64,000 nt of DNA from Paenibacillus pinihumi DSM 23905 = JCM 16419 (GCF_000422505.1 NZ_KE383865.1:654726-718725); one strand, 5' to 3'. Counted from the first letter of the stretch, positions 1 to 8,224 are shown. The notes: generated by a model from the sequence alone, not told the origin. Program-made: numbers and translations.

Positions 1-2
1 CT

Positions 3-734
3 GCAATGATTCAGTTGAATGACGGGAAGCTGGAGAATAACCGGCTAATGATTCCATTGCGGGTTGTATCGGAGCAATTAGGTGCAAAAGTGAACTGGGA
101 TCAGCAAAGCAAAACGGTGACCATTTTCAAAGATCATACCACGGTAAAGCTGACTCTGAATTCGACGCAAGTACAGGTAAATCAATTGACGGTTACGCTG
201 GATGTACCTGCTAAATTGTATAATGGATCACGGACGTATGTTCCATTGCGGTTTGTCAGCCAAGCGATGGGAGCGGAAGTCAGCTGGAATCAGCAGGCGC
301 TGCAGGCAACGATTCAAACAACAGAAAAAAAGATTGTCATTGGTATGGAACAGGGGAAAGTCGAGGTGCCATCGTCCAAGCGGATTACAGAGCAACGGGC
401 AAAAGTTATTGTTGAAAAGTTGAACGAAGCAACCAACATTTCCTCTATTAAGCAAATTCGCTCGTATTTTAGTCCGTATTTCACGGATAAATTTATCCAT
501 ACAATAATTCAAAATAAGGGACTCGCCTATGATAGCAAATTTACCCGTATTTGGCCCTCGGCCATTTCGTATAAGGACCAAAACACAGCAACTCTGATTC
601 AGTCCACAGAGCCGGATTCCAAGTATGGCACGAGCCAAACCTTATATCGCAAGGTGACGCTTGTGTTCACATCAAAGGGCTGGAAAGTTGATGGAGTCTC
701 ATTCGAGCTTGTTGATGAAATATTAAATCCATAA
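3..734 (+). CDS. Copper amine oxidase N-terminal (stalk) domain protein, 5' end outside window
   Basis: The frame is open to the left edge, so the gene probably starts upstream and the ATG at 6 need not be its start. Two tandem copies of the copper-amine-oxidase N-terminal stalk motif are visible, around residues 13-30 (NRLMIPLRVVSEQLGA) and 77-95 (SRTYVPLRFVSQAMGAEVSW). In Paenibacillus such modules sit on secreted proteins and bind no copper themselves. The remaining 130 residues have no motif I recognise, but resemble a small NTF2-like or lipoprotein tail domain in length and composition. Nothing shows an enzymatic activity. A strong hairpin follows the stop immediately. The family call is firm; cellular role unknown. 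Confidence 0.75.
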   Translation, partial: AMIQLNDGKLENNRLMIPLRVVSEQLGAKVNWDQQSKTVTIFKDHTTVKLTLNSTQVQVNQLTVTLDVPAKLYNGSRTYVPLRFVSQAMGAEVSWNQQALQATIQTTEKKIVIGMEQGKVEVPSSKRITEQRAKVIVEKLNEATNISSIKQIRSYFSPYFTDKFIHTIIQNKGLAYDSKFTRIWPSAISYKDQNTATLIQSTEPDSKYGTSQTLYRKVTLVFTSKGWKVDGVSFELVDEILNP

Positions 735-774
735 AGAAAACCAGCTCATTTAACAAATGAGCTGGTTTTCTTTT
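735..774. terminator. Bidirectional intrinsic terminator
   Basis: A near-perfect stem (AGAAAACCAGCTCATTT with its complement, AACA loop) ends in a T-run on the plus strand. It lies between two convergent genes and can serve both. Confidence 0.85.
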
Positions 775-796
775 ATCCGTTAGCTTGAGACGCCAA

Positions 797-1288
797 TTAA
801 TCAATCATATGTATGAACCATTCCCCTTGTTTATTTGGTTGAATGGCATAGAACATTTTTACATCCTCAACTGTCCCTGCTGTTGTATCCAGCCGTTGTC
901 CGATAACAGTAATGTGAACCTCATGCTCGTTAGGCAAATCGTATTTCATGCTTTCGATATCTGTAAACTTATATTGGAATTGGTCACTATAATAAAATTT
1001 CATGGCATCTGCTAAATCTTCATTTACAAACCCGGAGTTGTAAAGTTTGTGGTCATGCTCAATCAGAGCGGCAAGATTGTTCTTGAGCACATCAAGTGCA
1101 GGGAGATCGCTTTCAGGCAATTGATTCTGATACGATTCCAGATTTATCGATAATTCTGCTTTAAAATTAGTTGTATTCTCCGGACGACTCTCTGTGTTCG
1201 CAGCCATTTGTGATTCTGGATTACCCCCGCAAGCCCCTGTGAAGACCAAACCGCTTAATATCACGATCATCCCGATTAATTTCACCAT
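797..1288 (-). CDS. Small lipoprotein of unknown function
   Basis: 163 residues with a lipoprotein signal: a hydrophobic stretch ending in the lipobox VFTGAC, with lipidated Cys20, then a Gly/Asn/Ser-rich linker. The mature part (residues 40-163) is a mixed helical and strand domain resembling small NTF2-like folds in size, but I recognise no family motif. It should be anchored to the outer face of the membrane. It converges on the stalk-domain gene across the shared terminator. No operon partner is visible. Confidence 0.7.
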   Translation of the reverse strand: MVKLIGMIVILSGLVFTGACGGNPESQMAANTESRPENTTNFKAELSINLESYQNQLPESDLPALDVLKNNLAALIEHDHKLYNSGFVNEDLADAMKFYYSDQFQYKFTDIESMKYDLPNEHEVHITVIGQRLDTTAGTVEDVKMFYAIQPNKQGEWFIHMID

Positions 1289-1520
1289 CTAATCCCACCT
1301 TTATGAATATATGTTGATTAGACGGGAGGAAGGATGAATAGGTTTCAATTAGCAATGTTTATCTTTGCTGTTGACAAATAGCCGACAAAATCAAATAATG
1401 ATAATAAGTAAACAAAAAAGTTTACTAAGTCTAAGAAAAATGGAATAGTCAAAGCGAAGCTGGCTCACAATGCAAGCTGACCGCGATTCAGGATTGGGAT
1501 GTATCAGGGAGGGAAATATT

Positions 1521-1726
1521 TTGAAACTAATCGTAACGGATGCTGCTGTGAATTGTTTCCGGGAAGAATGGGATTACCGTGAGGAAGACAATGTGCGTAT
1601 TTATGTAAGATATAGCGGCGGTGGAAGCTATACACAAGCATTACGGCTTTATCCCCGAACCGGAAGTGGTTATTATGAAGGAATATTATATCAAAAACTC
1701 CGCTTCTTCATTGAAGCGGAGTTTTT
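1521..1726 (+). pseudogene. Truncated HesB/YneR-like iron-sulfur scaffold remnant
   Basis: From a TTG at 1521, preceded by a good AGGGAGGG site, the frame reads LKLIVTDAAVNCFREEW and then NVRIYVRYSGGGS, which fits the N-terminal half of HesB/YneR-type proteins. After the GGGS the similarity is lost. The open frame runs straight through the intrinsic terminator at 1693-1726, so this is not the natural end. Family members are about 95-100 residues, with further motifs missing here. A deletion or frameshift near 1625 is the likely cause. Confidence 0.55.
1693..1726. terminator. Bidirectional intrinsic terminator
   Basis: AAAAACTCCGCTTC pairs with its exact complement around a short loop and has T-runs on both strands. 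It ends the HesB-like remnant on plus and the MATE gene on minus. Confidence 0.85.
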
Positions 1727-1743
1727 GGCATTATTCGCCCGTT

Positions 1744-3141
1744 TTATATGAGACGGTGCTGATACCATTTCGTTCCCCGGAAGCGCCACAGGAAGATGGC
1801 GCCGCGTACGCCCCATTCAAGACTCATTGCCAGCCAAACGCCAATCAGTCCATAACCCAATGAGACGCCCAGCACATAACCAAGGCTGATTCGGAACAAC
1901 CACATCGTCAGCATGGAGGTAATGGAGGTGAATTTGGAATCCCCGGCCGCCCGAAGAGCGGCTGGAAGGATAAAGCTGATCGACCATAGCGGTACCTGCA
2001 GTACCGTTGACATCAGCAGCAGCCAGAAAATATCGTCAATGATGTCTGCTGGCGGACTAAAGATACTCACCAGCGGGTGAAAGAACGGCATGAGAACGAT
2101 GCCAACGAGTGCCAGAGCGCCTGAGCCCAGCCATAGGAAAGCCTTAATGAACTTGCGCGCATCTTTGACATCGCCCCGTCCTATGCACTGTCCGACTACG
2201 GTCACAATCGTTAGCGACAAGGCGGACGCCGGTATCTGGAACACCATCGCGAGCGATGAAGCGATCGCATTGGTGGCAATGGCATGCGTTCCCATCCCGA
2301 CAATAAATACTTGTGTCAGCAGCTTGCCGCCATTGAAGAACATCTGCTCCATGGCAAACGGGACGCCAATAAACAAAATTTTGCGCAGCATGGACATCGG
2401 CACATGAAACAGATCGCGAATCCGGACATGAAGCGTAGCATCCCATTTGAACAAATAAATGAGTGCAAGAGCTGCTCCTGCAAAACGGGCTATGTTCACA
2501 GCCAGCGTCATGCCCAGCACACCCATATGCATAAAATTGATCATTACAATATTGAGCAGGACATAGAGCAGATTCATGATAAGGGATAAAAACAACGACG
2601 CCCGCGTCTTGCCAATGCCGCGCAAAGAGCCGCAGACGGCCTGAACGATTCCAAGCCCCACATACGAGATACAGCTTCCGATCAGATAGACTTTGGCGTC
2701 ACCCAGTACCTCCGGGGTCGCGGAGCCGAACAGCAGGCCGAGTACCTGGTTGTGCAGCGCTATAAGGAGGAGGCTGATGATGAGCGAGATGCCGGCGACT
2801 GATGTAATGCTGCTGGCTGTGGCGCGGGAGACCATCAGCGGATTTCCGCTCCCTTTATACTGTGCAACTACCACGGTTCCGCCTGTTGCAATCGCCACAA
2901 ATACGTTGATCATGAAGACATTAAGCGAATCCACCATGTTGACTGCACTGACCGCATTTACGCCTGAAGAGGAGATCATCGCGGTATTCAGCAAATTAAG
3001 TCCGATAATGAATGCCTGATCAATGAGGATCGGGAGGAATAATGCGATGATTTTGCCGGAATCCATCGAATCGCCGCTTAGAAATTTGTCTAGCCATTTT
3101 TGCACAAGCATTCGCCATTTGTACGCCATTGCTTTCATCAC
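1744..3141 (-). CDS. MATE family multidrug/metabolite exporter
   Basis: 465 residues with about twelve hydrophobic segments, arranged as two repeated MatE halves. The N-terminal half shows the family pattern (PILIDQAFIIGLNLLNTAMI, then GTVVVAQYKGSG). It should be an inner-membrane drug/cation antiporter; substrate unknown. Start is uncertain: GTG at 3141, ATG at 3138 and ATG at 3129 are all in frame with only a weak ribosome binding site. The leader contains a short ORF and an intrinsic terminator (3164-3285), suggesting conditional readthrough. Confidence 0.85.
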   Translation of the reverse strand: MMKAMAYKWRMLVQKWLDKFLSGDSMDSGKIIALFLPILIDQAFIIGLNLLNTAMISSSGVNAVSAVNMVDSLNVFMINVFVAIATGGTVVVAQYKGSGNPLMVSRATASSITSVAGISLIISLLLIALHNQVLGLLFGSATPEVLGDAKVYLIGSCISYVGLGIVQAVCGSLRGIGKTRASLFLSLIMNLLYVLLNIVMINFMHMGVLGMTLAVNIARFAGAALALIYLFKWDATLHVRIRDLFHVPMSMLRKILFIGVPFAMEQMFFNGGKLLTQVFIVGMGTHAIATNAIASSLAMVFQIPASALSLTIVTVVGQCIGRGDVKDARKFIKAFLWLGSGALALVGIVLMPFFHPLVSIFSPPADIIDDIFWLLLMSTVLQVPLWSISFILPAALRAAGDSKFTSITSMLTMWLFRISLGYVLGVSLGYGLIGVWLAMSLEWGVRGAIFLWRFRGTKWYQHRLI

Positions 3142-3163
3142 TTCTTTGTTTTTATTGGAAAAT

Positions 3164-3190
3164 CGAAAAAACTCTTCACTTGAAGAGCTT
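3164..3190 (-). terminator. Attenuator-like hairpin in the MATE gene leader
   Basis: On the minus strand CTCTTCA-AG-TGAAGAG is followed by a T6 run. It lies only 23-26 bases ahead of the MATE start and just after the stop of a 30-codon ORF. No gene upstream on that strand needs terminating, which favours a regulatory attenuator. Confidence 0.5.
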
Positions 3191-3192
3191 TT

Positions 3193-3285
3193 TCAAAAAA
3201 GGTATGCCGTTTCAGTAGAATGAAGCTTATTCCGTTCAATTCGCCTCTCTAAAAGTGGCAGTGCTAGTTTGGAGGATACCACCAT
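3193..3285 (-). CDS. Possible 30-residue leader peptide upstream of MATE exporter
   Basis: An ATG at 3285, followed by a GTG codon, with a GGAG close upstream, opens a 30-codon frame ending in ...TETAYLF. Its TGA overlaps the 5' base of the attenuator-like hairpin. No similarity is recognised; the case rests on position. Leader ORF plus terminator ahead of an efflux gene is a known arrangement for antibiotic-responsive attenuation. The ribosome binding site spacing is short for the ATG and better for the GTG. Low confidence. Confidence 0.3.
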   Translation of the reverse strand: MVVSSKLALPLLERRIERNKLHSTETAYLF

Positions 3286-3345
3286 GCGCTCCATCTGTCA
3301 ATCAGCTTAGGCATTGGATTGCTTTTTCAAAAAGGAGGTGATCAA

Positions 3346-3454
3346 ATGATGGCGAGACAAAAATTCATTTTTGGGAGGTAACGCTAATATTATTAGCCGC
3401 TGGGAATTGGAACAAAGAGTAAAAATAAGAACAGATGCAGATACTGAAATTTAA
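3346..3454 (+). pseudogene. Tiny ORF with near-perfect Shine-Dalgarno, probably frameshifted
   Basis: AAAAGGAGGTGATC at about 3334-3345 matches the 16S 3' end almost completely and precedes ATG ATG. The frame gives MMARQKFIFGR and stops at 3381. A neighbouring frame continues NANIISRWELEQRVKIRT and more, ending at 3454. Together they could be a broken protein of about 35 residues upstream of the nucleoside transporter. I do not recognise it. Confidence 0.3.
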
Positions 3455-3503
3455 TGATGCTTTTCGAACTCCATATACCCGGAAATGAAAGGATAACTCA
3501 ACA

Positions 3504-4682
3504 ATGAGGATAATCATTGGCATTCTAAGTCTGCTGGTGCTTTTTGGCCTTTGCTATGTCACAAGCAAGGACAGAGGCCAAATCCGCTATCGACCGATAT
3601 TTGTTATGATCGCTTTGCAGCTTGTACTGGCATTTGCCCTGTTGTATACAGGCATAGGGTCTTTTTTGATTCAAGGCTTCGTATCTGTATTTGAGCGGTT
3701 ATTAAGTTATGCGGGAGAAGGGGTAGATTTTGTTTTTGGCGGAATGGCCAATCCGGATGCCCATCCGTTTTTCCTTAACGTGCTGCTGCCTATTGTGTTT
3801 ATTTCTGTTCTGATCGGGATTTTGCAATATACGAAAATTCTGCCGTTTGTGATCCGGTATGTAGGGCTTGTACTGAGCAAAGTGAACGGGATGGGGAAAT
3901 TGGAGTCTTTTAATGCTGTTGCTTCCGCAATATTGGGACAGTCTGAGGTGTTCATCTCGGTAAAGAAGCAATTGCCTTTGCTATCGGAGAAGCGTCTGTA
4001 TACGCTGTGCGCTTCCGCAATGTCGACGGTTTCCATGTCTATTGTCGGAGCTTACATGACGATGATCCGGCCTGAATATGTAGTTACAGCTCTTGTTCTG
4101 AATCTGTTTAGCGGCTTCGTAATTGTTTCGTTGCTCAACCCTTACCGGGTGTCTAAAGAAGAGGATGTTGTGATGATGCAAACTGTAGAAAAGCAGTCCT
4201 TCTTTGAGATGTTAGGTGAATACATTATGGACGGATTCCGTGTGGCAGTTGTGGTAGCTGCGATGTTAATTGGATTTGTGGCTTTAGTCGCCCTGATCAA
4301 TAACATTTTCAGCGGGATTTTCGGATTATCGTTTCAACAGATGCTTGGTTTCGTCTTTGCGCCATTCGCTTTTCTTATTGGCGTGCCCTGGAAGGAAGCT
4401 GTTGATGCGGGAAGCATTATGGCTACCAAACTGGTAACCAATGAATTTGTAGCGATGCTTGAGCTTGGAAAACAAACCGAATTATCCGCCCGCACAATTG
4501 GAGTTGTCTCGGTATTTCTCGTGTCCTTCGCAAACTTTTCATCCATTGGAATGATTGCTGGCGCAGTGAAAGGGCTGAATGAGAAACAGGGAGACACGAT
4601 TGCCCGTTTTGGGCTGCGGCTGCTTTATGGTGCGACGCTTGTAAGCTGGCTATCGGCTACGATTGCCGGATTTTTTATTTGA
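3504..4682 (+). CDS. Concentrative nucleoside transporter (NupC/CNT family)
   Basis: 392 residues, strongly hydrophobic, matching the CNT layout: Nucleos_tra2 N-terminal helices, gate domain and C-terminal Nucleos_tra2_C. The segment GMGKLESFNAVASAILGQSE carries the conserved Glu and Gln residues that contact nucleoside in this family. It imports nucleosides with H+ or Na+. It is monocistronic, with a terminator 17 bases after the stop. The start has AAGGA upstream. No purine riboswitch is visible in the 180 bases ahead. Confidence 0.9.
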   Translation: MRIIIGILSLLVLFGLCYVTSKDRGQIRYRPIFVMIALQLVLAFALLYTGIGSFLIQGFVSVFERLLSYAGEGVDFVFGGMANPDAHPFFLNVLLPIVFISVLIGILQYTKILPFVIRYVGLVLSKVNGMGKLESFNAVASAILGQSEVFISVKKQLPLLSEKRLYTLCASAMSTVSMSIVGAYMTMIRPEYVVTALVLNLFSGFVIVSLLNPYRVSKEEDVVMMQTVEKQSFFEMLGEYIMDGFRVAVVVAAMLIGFVALVALINNIFSGIFGLSFQQMLGFVFAPFAFLIGVPWKEAVDAGSIMATKLVTNEFVAMLELGKQTELSARTIGVVSVFLVSFANFSSIGMIAGAVKGLNEKQGDTIARFGLRLLYGATLVSWLSATIAGFFI

Positions 4683-4698
4683 GTTTCAGAGCTGTCCC

Positions 4699-4728
4699 AA
4701 AACCGCAGCGTGAATGCTGCGGTTTTTT
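4699..4728 (+). terminator. Intrinsic terminator after the nucleoside transporter
   Basis: AAAACCGCAGC / GCTGCGGTTTTTT hairpin with a GTGAAT loop. Confidence 0.9.
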
Positions 4729-4731
4729 GTC

Positions 4732-4762
4732 TTGACTGTAACGTAACGTCATCGTGGATAAT
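4732..4762 (+). promoter_or_regulatory. MerR-type promoter with 19-bp spacer
   Basis: TTGACT (4732-4737) and GATAAT (4757-4762) are 19 bases apart, the over-long spacing typical of MerR-activated promoters. The spacer holds an imperfect dyad, TGACTGTAACGTAACGTCA. From memory this resembles the operator of B. subtilis Mta, also a MerR regulator with a TipAS domain. The operon it drives encodes a TipAS-MerR protein, so autoregulation is the simple reading. Confidence 0.55.
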
Positions 4763-4795
4763 GAAATTTAATTATTAACAAAGGCGGTGGAAAGT

Positions 4796-5722
4796 ATGAA
4801 AATAAGAGCTTTACGCTCAGATCAAATTTATCGTAAGGTAGTACAGGCGCCACAAGAGCAGAAGACAGAATTATTCAGACATGAAATGCTGGCTCCGTTC
4901 ATGAAGAAGTGGGAGATTCAACAGATTCCTTTTCAAGCGGCAGAGCCCGGGGGATTTGATGTGATGACCTTGCATAATATGATGGGCATCCCGCCAGAAG
5001 GGATGACTAATAAGATTTCAACCGAATTGGAGCTCATTTCGTCCGAGTCCTTTTGGGATGAGTGTGAAGCGGCTGTGAAGACCAGCCTTGAATTATTTAC
5101 AGCGAATGGCGTAAACCTCCGTGTCTCCGATTATTTGTTCACGATTCTGCTTGGGAGTCCGGGCAGCCCTGCATTAATGCTCAATGAAGGATATAGTGGT
5201 GATGGGGGAATTCCCGGATATATGTTGTGCACGCTTGTACCCAATGAGTACACGATGCCCCGAATGAAGGCCGCCTTAGCCCATGAATGCAACCATAATG
5301 TTCGTTATCAATTTATTGGGTGGGATTATACCGTTACATTAGGTGAGCTGGTTGTAAGTGAAGGGTTGGCTGAAAACTTTGCTACTTCTATTTTTGGGGA
5401 AGAGCTGCTCGGCCCTTGGGTATCGAAAACAGATGCAAAGACGCTGAATCAGCAAATTAAACCTGTGCTCAAGGACCAATTGAAACGAACAGGCTTTGAT
5501 CAAATTGCACCGTACCTTTATGGGGACGAGTTGGCAAAGCTGCAGCATTTTACACCCGTCAATATTCCTTATTGTGCAGGCTATGCCTGTGGATATCATT
5601 TAATCAAGTACTATTTAGAAAAAACAGGGAAAACGATCTGTGAAGCTACAATTACTCCAGCCAATCTCATATTAAAGGAAGTAGAAGGGTTTTGGGATGA
5701 AGAAACCGTTATTAGCTGTTAA
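4796..5722 (+). CDS. DUF2268-type predicted zinc protease
   Basis: 308 residues from ATG 4796, chosen over GTG 4787 because AAGGCGGTGG is correctly spaced from the ATG. Around residues 160-170 it has AHECNHNVRYQ, an HExxH zinc motif, followed near residue 188 by SEGLAE, which would supply the third ligand. This is the hallmark of the DUF2268 family of predicted Zn-dependent proteases. No signal peptide, so probably cytoplasmic. The 3' end overlaps the MerR gene by 26 bases, implying coupled translation. Substrate unknown. Confidence 0.8.
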   Translation: MKIRALRSDQIYRKVVQAPQEQKTELFRHEMLAPFMKKWEIQQIPFQAAEPGGFDVMTLHNMMGIPPEGMTNKISTELELISSESFWDECEAAVKTSLELFTANGVNLRVSDYLFTILLGSPGSPALMLNEGYSGDGGIPGYMLCTLVPNEYTMPRMKAALAHECNHNVRYQFIGWDYTVTLGELVVSEGLAENFATSIFGEELLGPWVSKTDAKTLNQQIKPVLKDQLKRTGFDQIAPYLYGDELAKLQHFTPVNIPYCAGYACGYHLIKYYLEKTGKTICEATITPANLILKEVEGFWDEETVISC

Positions 5723-6464
5723 AGACATTGTCCAAATTACAGGCATTACAAAAAGAACTTTGCATTATTACGATAGAATCAACTTATTAAAACCGACTTT
5801 CATAGCGGAAAATGGTTACCGGCTCTACGGTCAGGACGGTTTAGCCAGACTCCAAACGATTTTATTTTTAAAGGAAATGGATTTTTCGCTAAAAGAAATA
5901 GAGGAAATATTGAAGCTTCCAAAGGAAGGGCAGCAGCAATTATTAAGAAGACATAATCAGACGTTGCTGTTAAAAAAACAAAGATTAGAAACCATAATGA
6001 CTGCACTAGATGAGTATGTGTCAGGGAAGGATGTCTACAACCTGGGTGTTTTTAAGCATTCATCTATATTGCCCTTGCAAAAACAATATGCCCATGAAGC
6101 CAAATTAATCTACGGAGACACAAAAACATACAAGGAATTTGAGGAAAACCTGGAGAACCTCTCTCCTGATGAACAAGCAAGCTTATTTTCGGAATTTGAA
6201 CAAAATATGGAAAGCATATTTAGAAAAATGGCAACCTGTGTGCACCAATCTCCTGCTTCCGATGACGTGCAGCAATTAATTACAGCGTGGAAAAGTGTTC
6301 TCGGGCAAACGATTGGATGTGACTCCGAAATGTTAACCTGTATTGCAAATACGTATAAATCCGATCCGCGATTCCAAAATTATATCAATCAATTTAGCGA
6401 TGAAAACCTGGCTGAATTTCTGTATCATGCGATTATGCATCATATCAGTCAAATGAAGAGCTAA
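5697..6464 (+). CDS. MerR-family regulator with TipAS-like effector domain
   Basis: 255 residues. Residues 5-75 form the MerR winged helix (ITKRTLHYYDRINLLKPTF, then NGYRLYGQDGLARLQTI), followed by a coiled-coil dimerisation helix. Residues 120-255 resemble the TipAS antibiotic-binding domain found in TipAL, Mta and SkgA. It should sense a hydrophobic or peptide ligand and activate the 19-bp-spaced promoter at 4732. The start overlaps the upstream protease gene; an internal AAGGAAGTAG-like site lies before it. The inducer cannot be read from sequence. Confidence 0.85.
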   Translation: MKKPLLAVKDIVQITGITKRTLHYYDRINLLKPTFIAENGYRLYGQDGLARLQTILFLKEMDFSLKEIEEILKLPKEGQQQLLRRHNQTLLLKKQRLETIMTALDEYVSGKDVYNLGVFKHSSILPLQKQYAHEAKLIYGDTKTYKEFEENLENLSPDEQASLFSEFEQNMESIFRKMATCVHQSPASDDVQQLITAWKSVLGQTIGCDSEMLTCIANTYKSDPRFQNYINQFSDENLAEFLYHAIMHHISQMKS

Positions 6465-6788
6465 TGCCCCCCTCATACAAGGGACTAACAGCAAGCAGGG
6501 TGAGTATAACGATTCATTTACCATTCCTTTATTAGTTTTTGAATGTTCGGAATCCACCAAAAAAGCGGCAAATAAACATGAGTTCATTTGCCGCTTAGGG
6601 TTCGAATTTACCCCGGAATGCCCCAAAAAAATAAAACACGCTTCATTCAGCACGTTAACATAGTTCATCGCACTATGAATAAAGGCTTCTCATAACCAGT
6701 TATAATATGAGTGAGTTAAGAACAACAAATCTCTCCTTGAGATCAGATGCCTTAAATTAAAAGGATCGTTGGCTAAGGAGTTAATAAT
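6465..6788. other. Intergenic region with a minus-strand hairpin
   Basis: No convincing gene. A perfect stem AAGCGGCAAAT / ATTTGCCGCTT (6563-6596) has a T-run on the minus strand, so it could terminate a lost minus-strand gene. A TATAAT at 6701-6706 could be the promoter for the efflux gene leader. Confidence 0.5.
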
Positions 6789-6803
6789 ATGGAAGGATAT
6801 TGA
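6789..6803 (+). CDS. Possible 4-residue leader peptide (MEGY)
   Basis: TAAGGAG, eight bases before ATG GAA GGA TAT TGA, gives a well-initiated minimal ORF. It is followed 85 bases later by an intrinsic terminator and then the MFS exporter gene. This matches the layout of ribosome-mediated attenuation of efflux genes, where leaders may be only a few codons long. A competing antiterminator is not obvious by eye. Confidence 0.3.
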   Translation: MEGY

Positions 6804-6887
6804 TTTATATAGAATCCGGCATTTGGGAAAGAGAGACCAAGAAAATGACTCGACACTTATAATCAGCTATGATATTATTCTGAAGTT

Positions 6888-6916
6888 ACCGCCAGAAGCA
6901 GGCGGTCATTTTTTTG
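6888..6916 (+). terminator. Intrinsic terminator in the leader of the MFS gene
   Basis: ACCGCC-AGAAGCA-GGCGGT followed by CATTTTTTT, ending 45 bases before the MFS start. The nearest upstream plus-strand gene ended more than 400 bases earlier, so it may act as an attenuator. Confidence 0.65.
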
Positions 6917-6961
6917 TGGGTATTTTGAACAAACATTCAGTATAAGTTGGAGGATAATTAG

Positions 6962-8176
6962 ATGGATTTATTATTCAAAAATCGGGGCGCTATGCTGCTT
7001 CTGATGTTAAATTTATTTTTGGTCTTTGCCGGTATCGGTCTGGTCATTCCGGTAATACCAAAATTCATAACCATGATGAATATCAATGGAACGATCGCCG
7101 GATTGCTGGTTGCTTCCTTTGCATTTACGCAGCTGGTTTTCTCTCCGCTTGCGGGACGGCTGTCCGATTCCTTCGGGCGCAAGCGCATGATCGTCGCCGG
7201 AATGTTGGTCTTTGCCTGTGCCGAGGTTATATTCGGTGTAGCGGAATCTGCTGCGCTGCTCTTTGTATCCCGGATGATGGGCGGCATTAGCGGCGCACTG
7301 ATTATGCCGGCAGTCATGGCCTATGCGGCGGATGTCACGGCCGAGCAAGAGCGTGCCAAGGGGATGGGATTTATTAATGCCGCGATTACGACAGGCTTCA
7401 TCATTGGCCCCGGCATCGGGGGGTACATTGCCGAATTTGGTATTCGCGTCCCTTTTTATGCTGCCGGAGTTGCCGGTCTGATTGCTGCAATCATTACTGC
7501 AGTTGTACTGCCTGAATCTCTGCCGTCCATTGTGAAAGAGGATGAGAACAGCAAAAATGCAGTGTCCAAACCGGAGCCGAAAAAGAGTCTCATTCAGCAA
7601 CTGCGTTTCGCTTACCGCGAGCCGTATTTTATCAGCTTAATCATTGTATTCGTCATGTCATTTGGACTTGCCAACTATGAAACGGTATTCGGTCTGTTCG
7701 TCGACCATAAGTTCGGCTTCACACCGAAGGATATTGCCTTTATTATCACCTTCGGCTCCATTGCAGGAGCGGTGGTTCAGTTAACCATTTTCAGCTGGAT
7801 TATAAACCGTTTTGGCGAGAAGCTCGTCATTACGCTCTGCCTGCTCGCTGCCGGGCTGTTCGTCCTGTTGACTTTGTTTGTTCATCAGTACTGGCTGATC
7901 TTCGCCGTCACCTTTATCGTATTCTTGTCCATCGATATTTTGCGTCCGGCTATTAGCACGCAAATGTCCATGGTTGCACAAGAACAGCAGGGCTATGTGG
8001 CCGGACTCAACTCCGCTTTTACAAGCCTTGGAAATATTATCGGGCCGGCAGCAGCCGGACTGCTGTTCGATATGAATGTGAACTACCCGTATGTGGTTGC
8101 CGGAATCATCCTGATTCTGTGCTTCGGGCTTACACTTGGCACAGGAAGCAAACGCGCACAGCGTGTCCGGACTTAA
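6962..8176 (+). CDS. MFS multidrug exporter (DHA1 family, 12 TM)
   Basis: 404 residues, start set by GGAGG eight bases before the ATG. Twelve hydrophobic segments with a central cytoplasmic loop near residues 185-210. The family loop GRLSDSFGRKRMI between helices 2 and 3 and the motif C-like GPGIGGYIAEFG in helix 5 mark a DHA1 drug/H+ antiporter of the Bmr/NorA/TetA group. Substrates unknown. The upstream mini-ORF and terminator suggest induction by ribosome-targeting compounds, an inference only. Monocistronic. Confidence 0.88.
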   Translation: MDLLFKNRGAMLLLMLNLFLVFAGIGLVIPVIPKFITMMNINGTIAGLLVASFAFTQLVFSPLAGRLSDSFGRKRMIVAGMLVFACAEVIFGVAESAALLFVSRMMGGISGALIMPAVMAYAADVTAEQERAKGMGFINAAITTGFIIGPGIGGYIAEFGIRVPFYAAGVAGLIAAIITAVVLPESLPSIVKEDENSKNAVSKPEPKKSLIQQLRFAYREPYFISLIIVFVMSFGLANYETVFGLFVDHKFGFTPKDIAFIITFGSIAGAVVQLTIFSWIINRFGEKLVITLCLLAAGLFVLLTLFVHQYWLIFAVTFIVFLSIDILRPAISTQMSMVAQEQQGYVAGLNSAFTSLGNIIGPAAAGLLFDMNVNYPYVVAGIILILCFGLTLGTGSKRAQRVRT

Positions 8177-8182
8177 AGAAAT

Positions 8183-8224
8183 GCAAAAAGGACCTTCACC
8201 CTAACGGATGAAGGTCCTTTTTGC
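8183..8224. terminator. Bidirectional intrinsic terminator
   Basis: GCAAAAAGGACCTTCA and its perfect complement flank a 10-base loop, between the convergent MFS and yidC genes. Confidence 0.92.

Noticed and set aside
6599-6622. GGGTTCGAATTTACC looks like a tRNA T-arm
   Set aside because: The flanking bases do not form a five-pair T stem, and no anticodon or acceptor arm can be placed.
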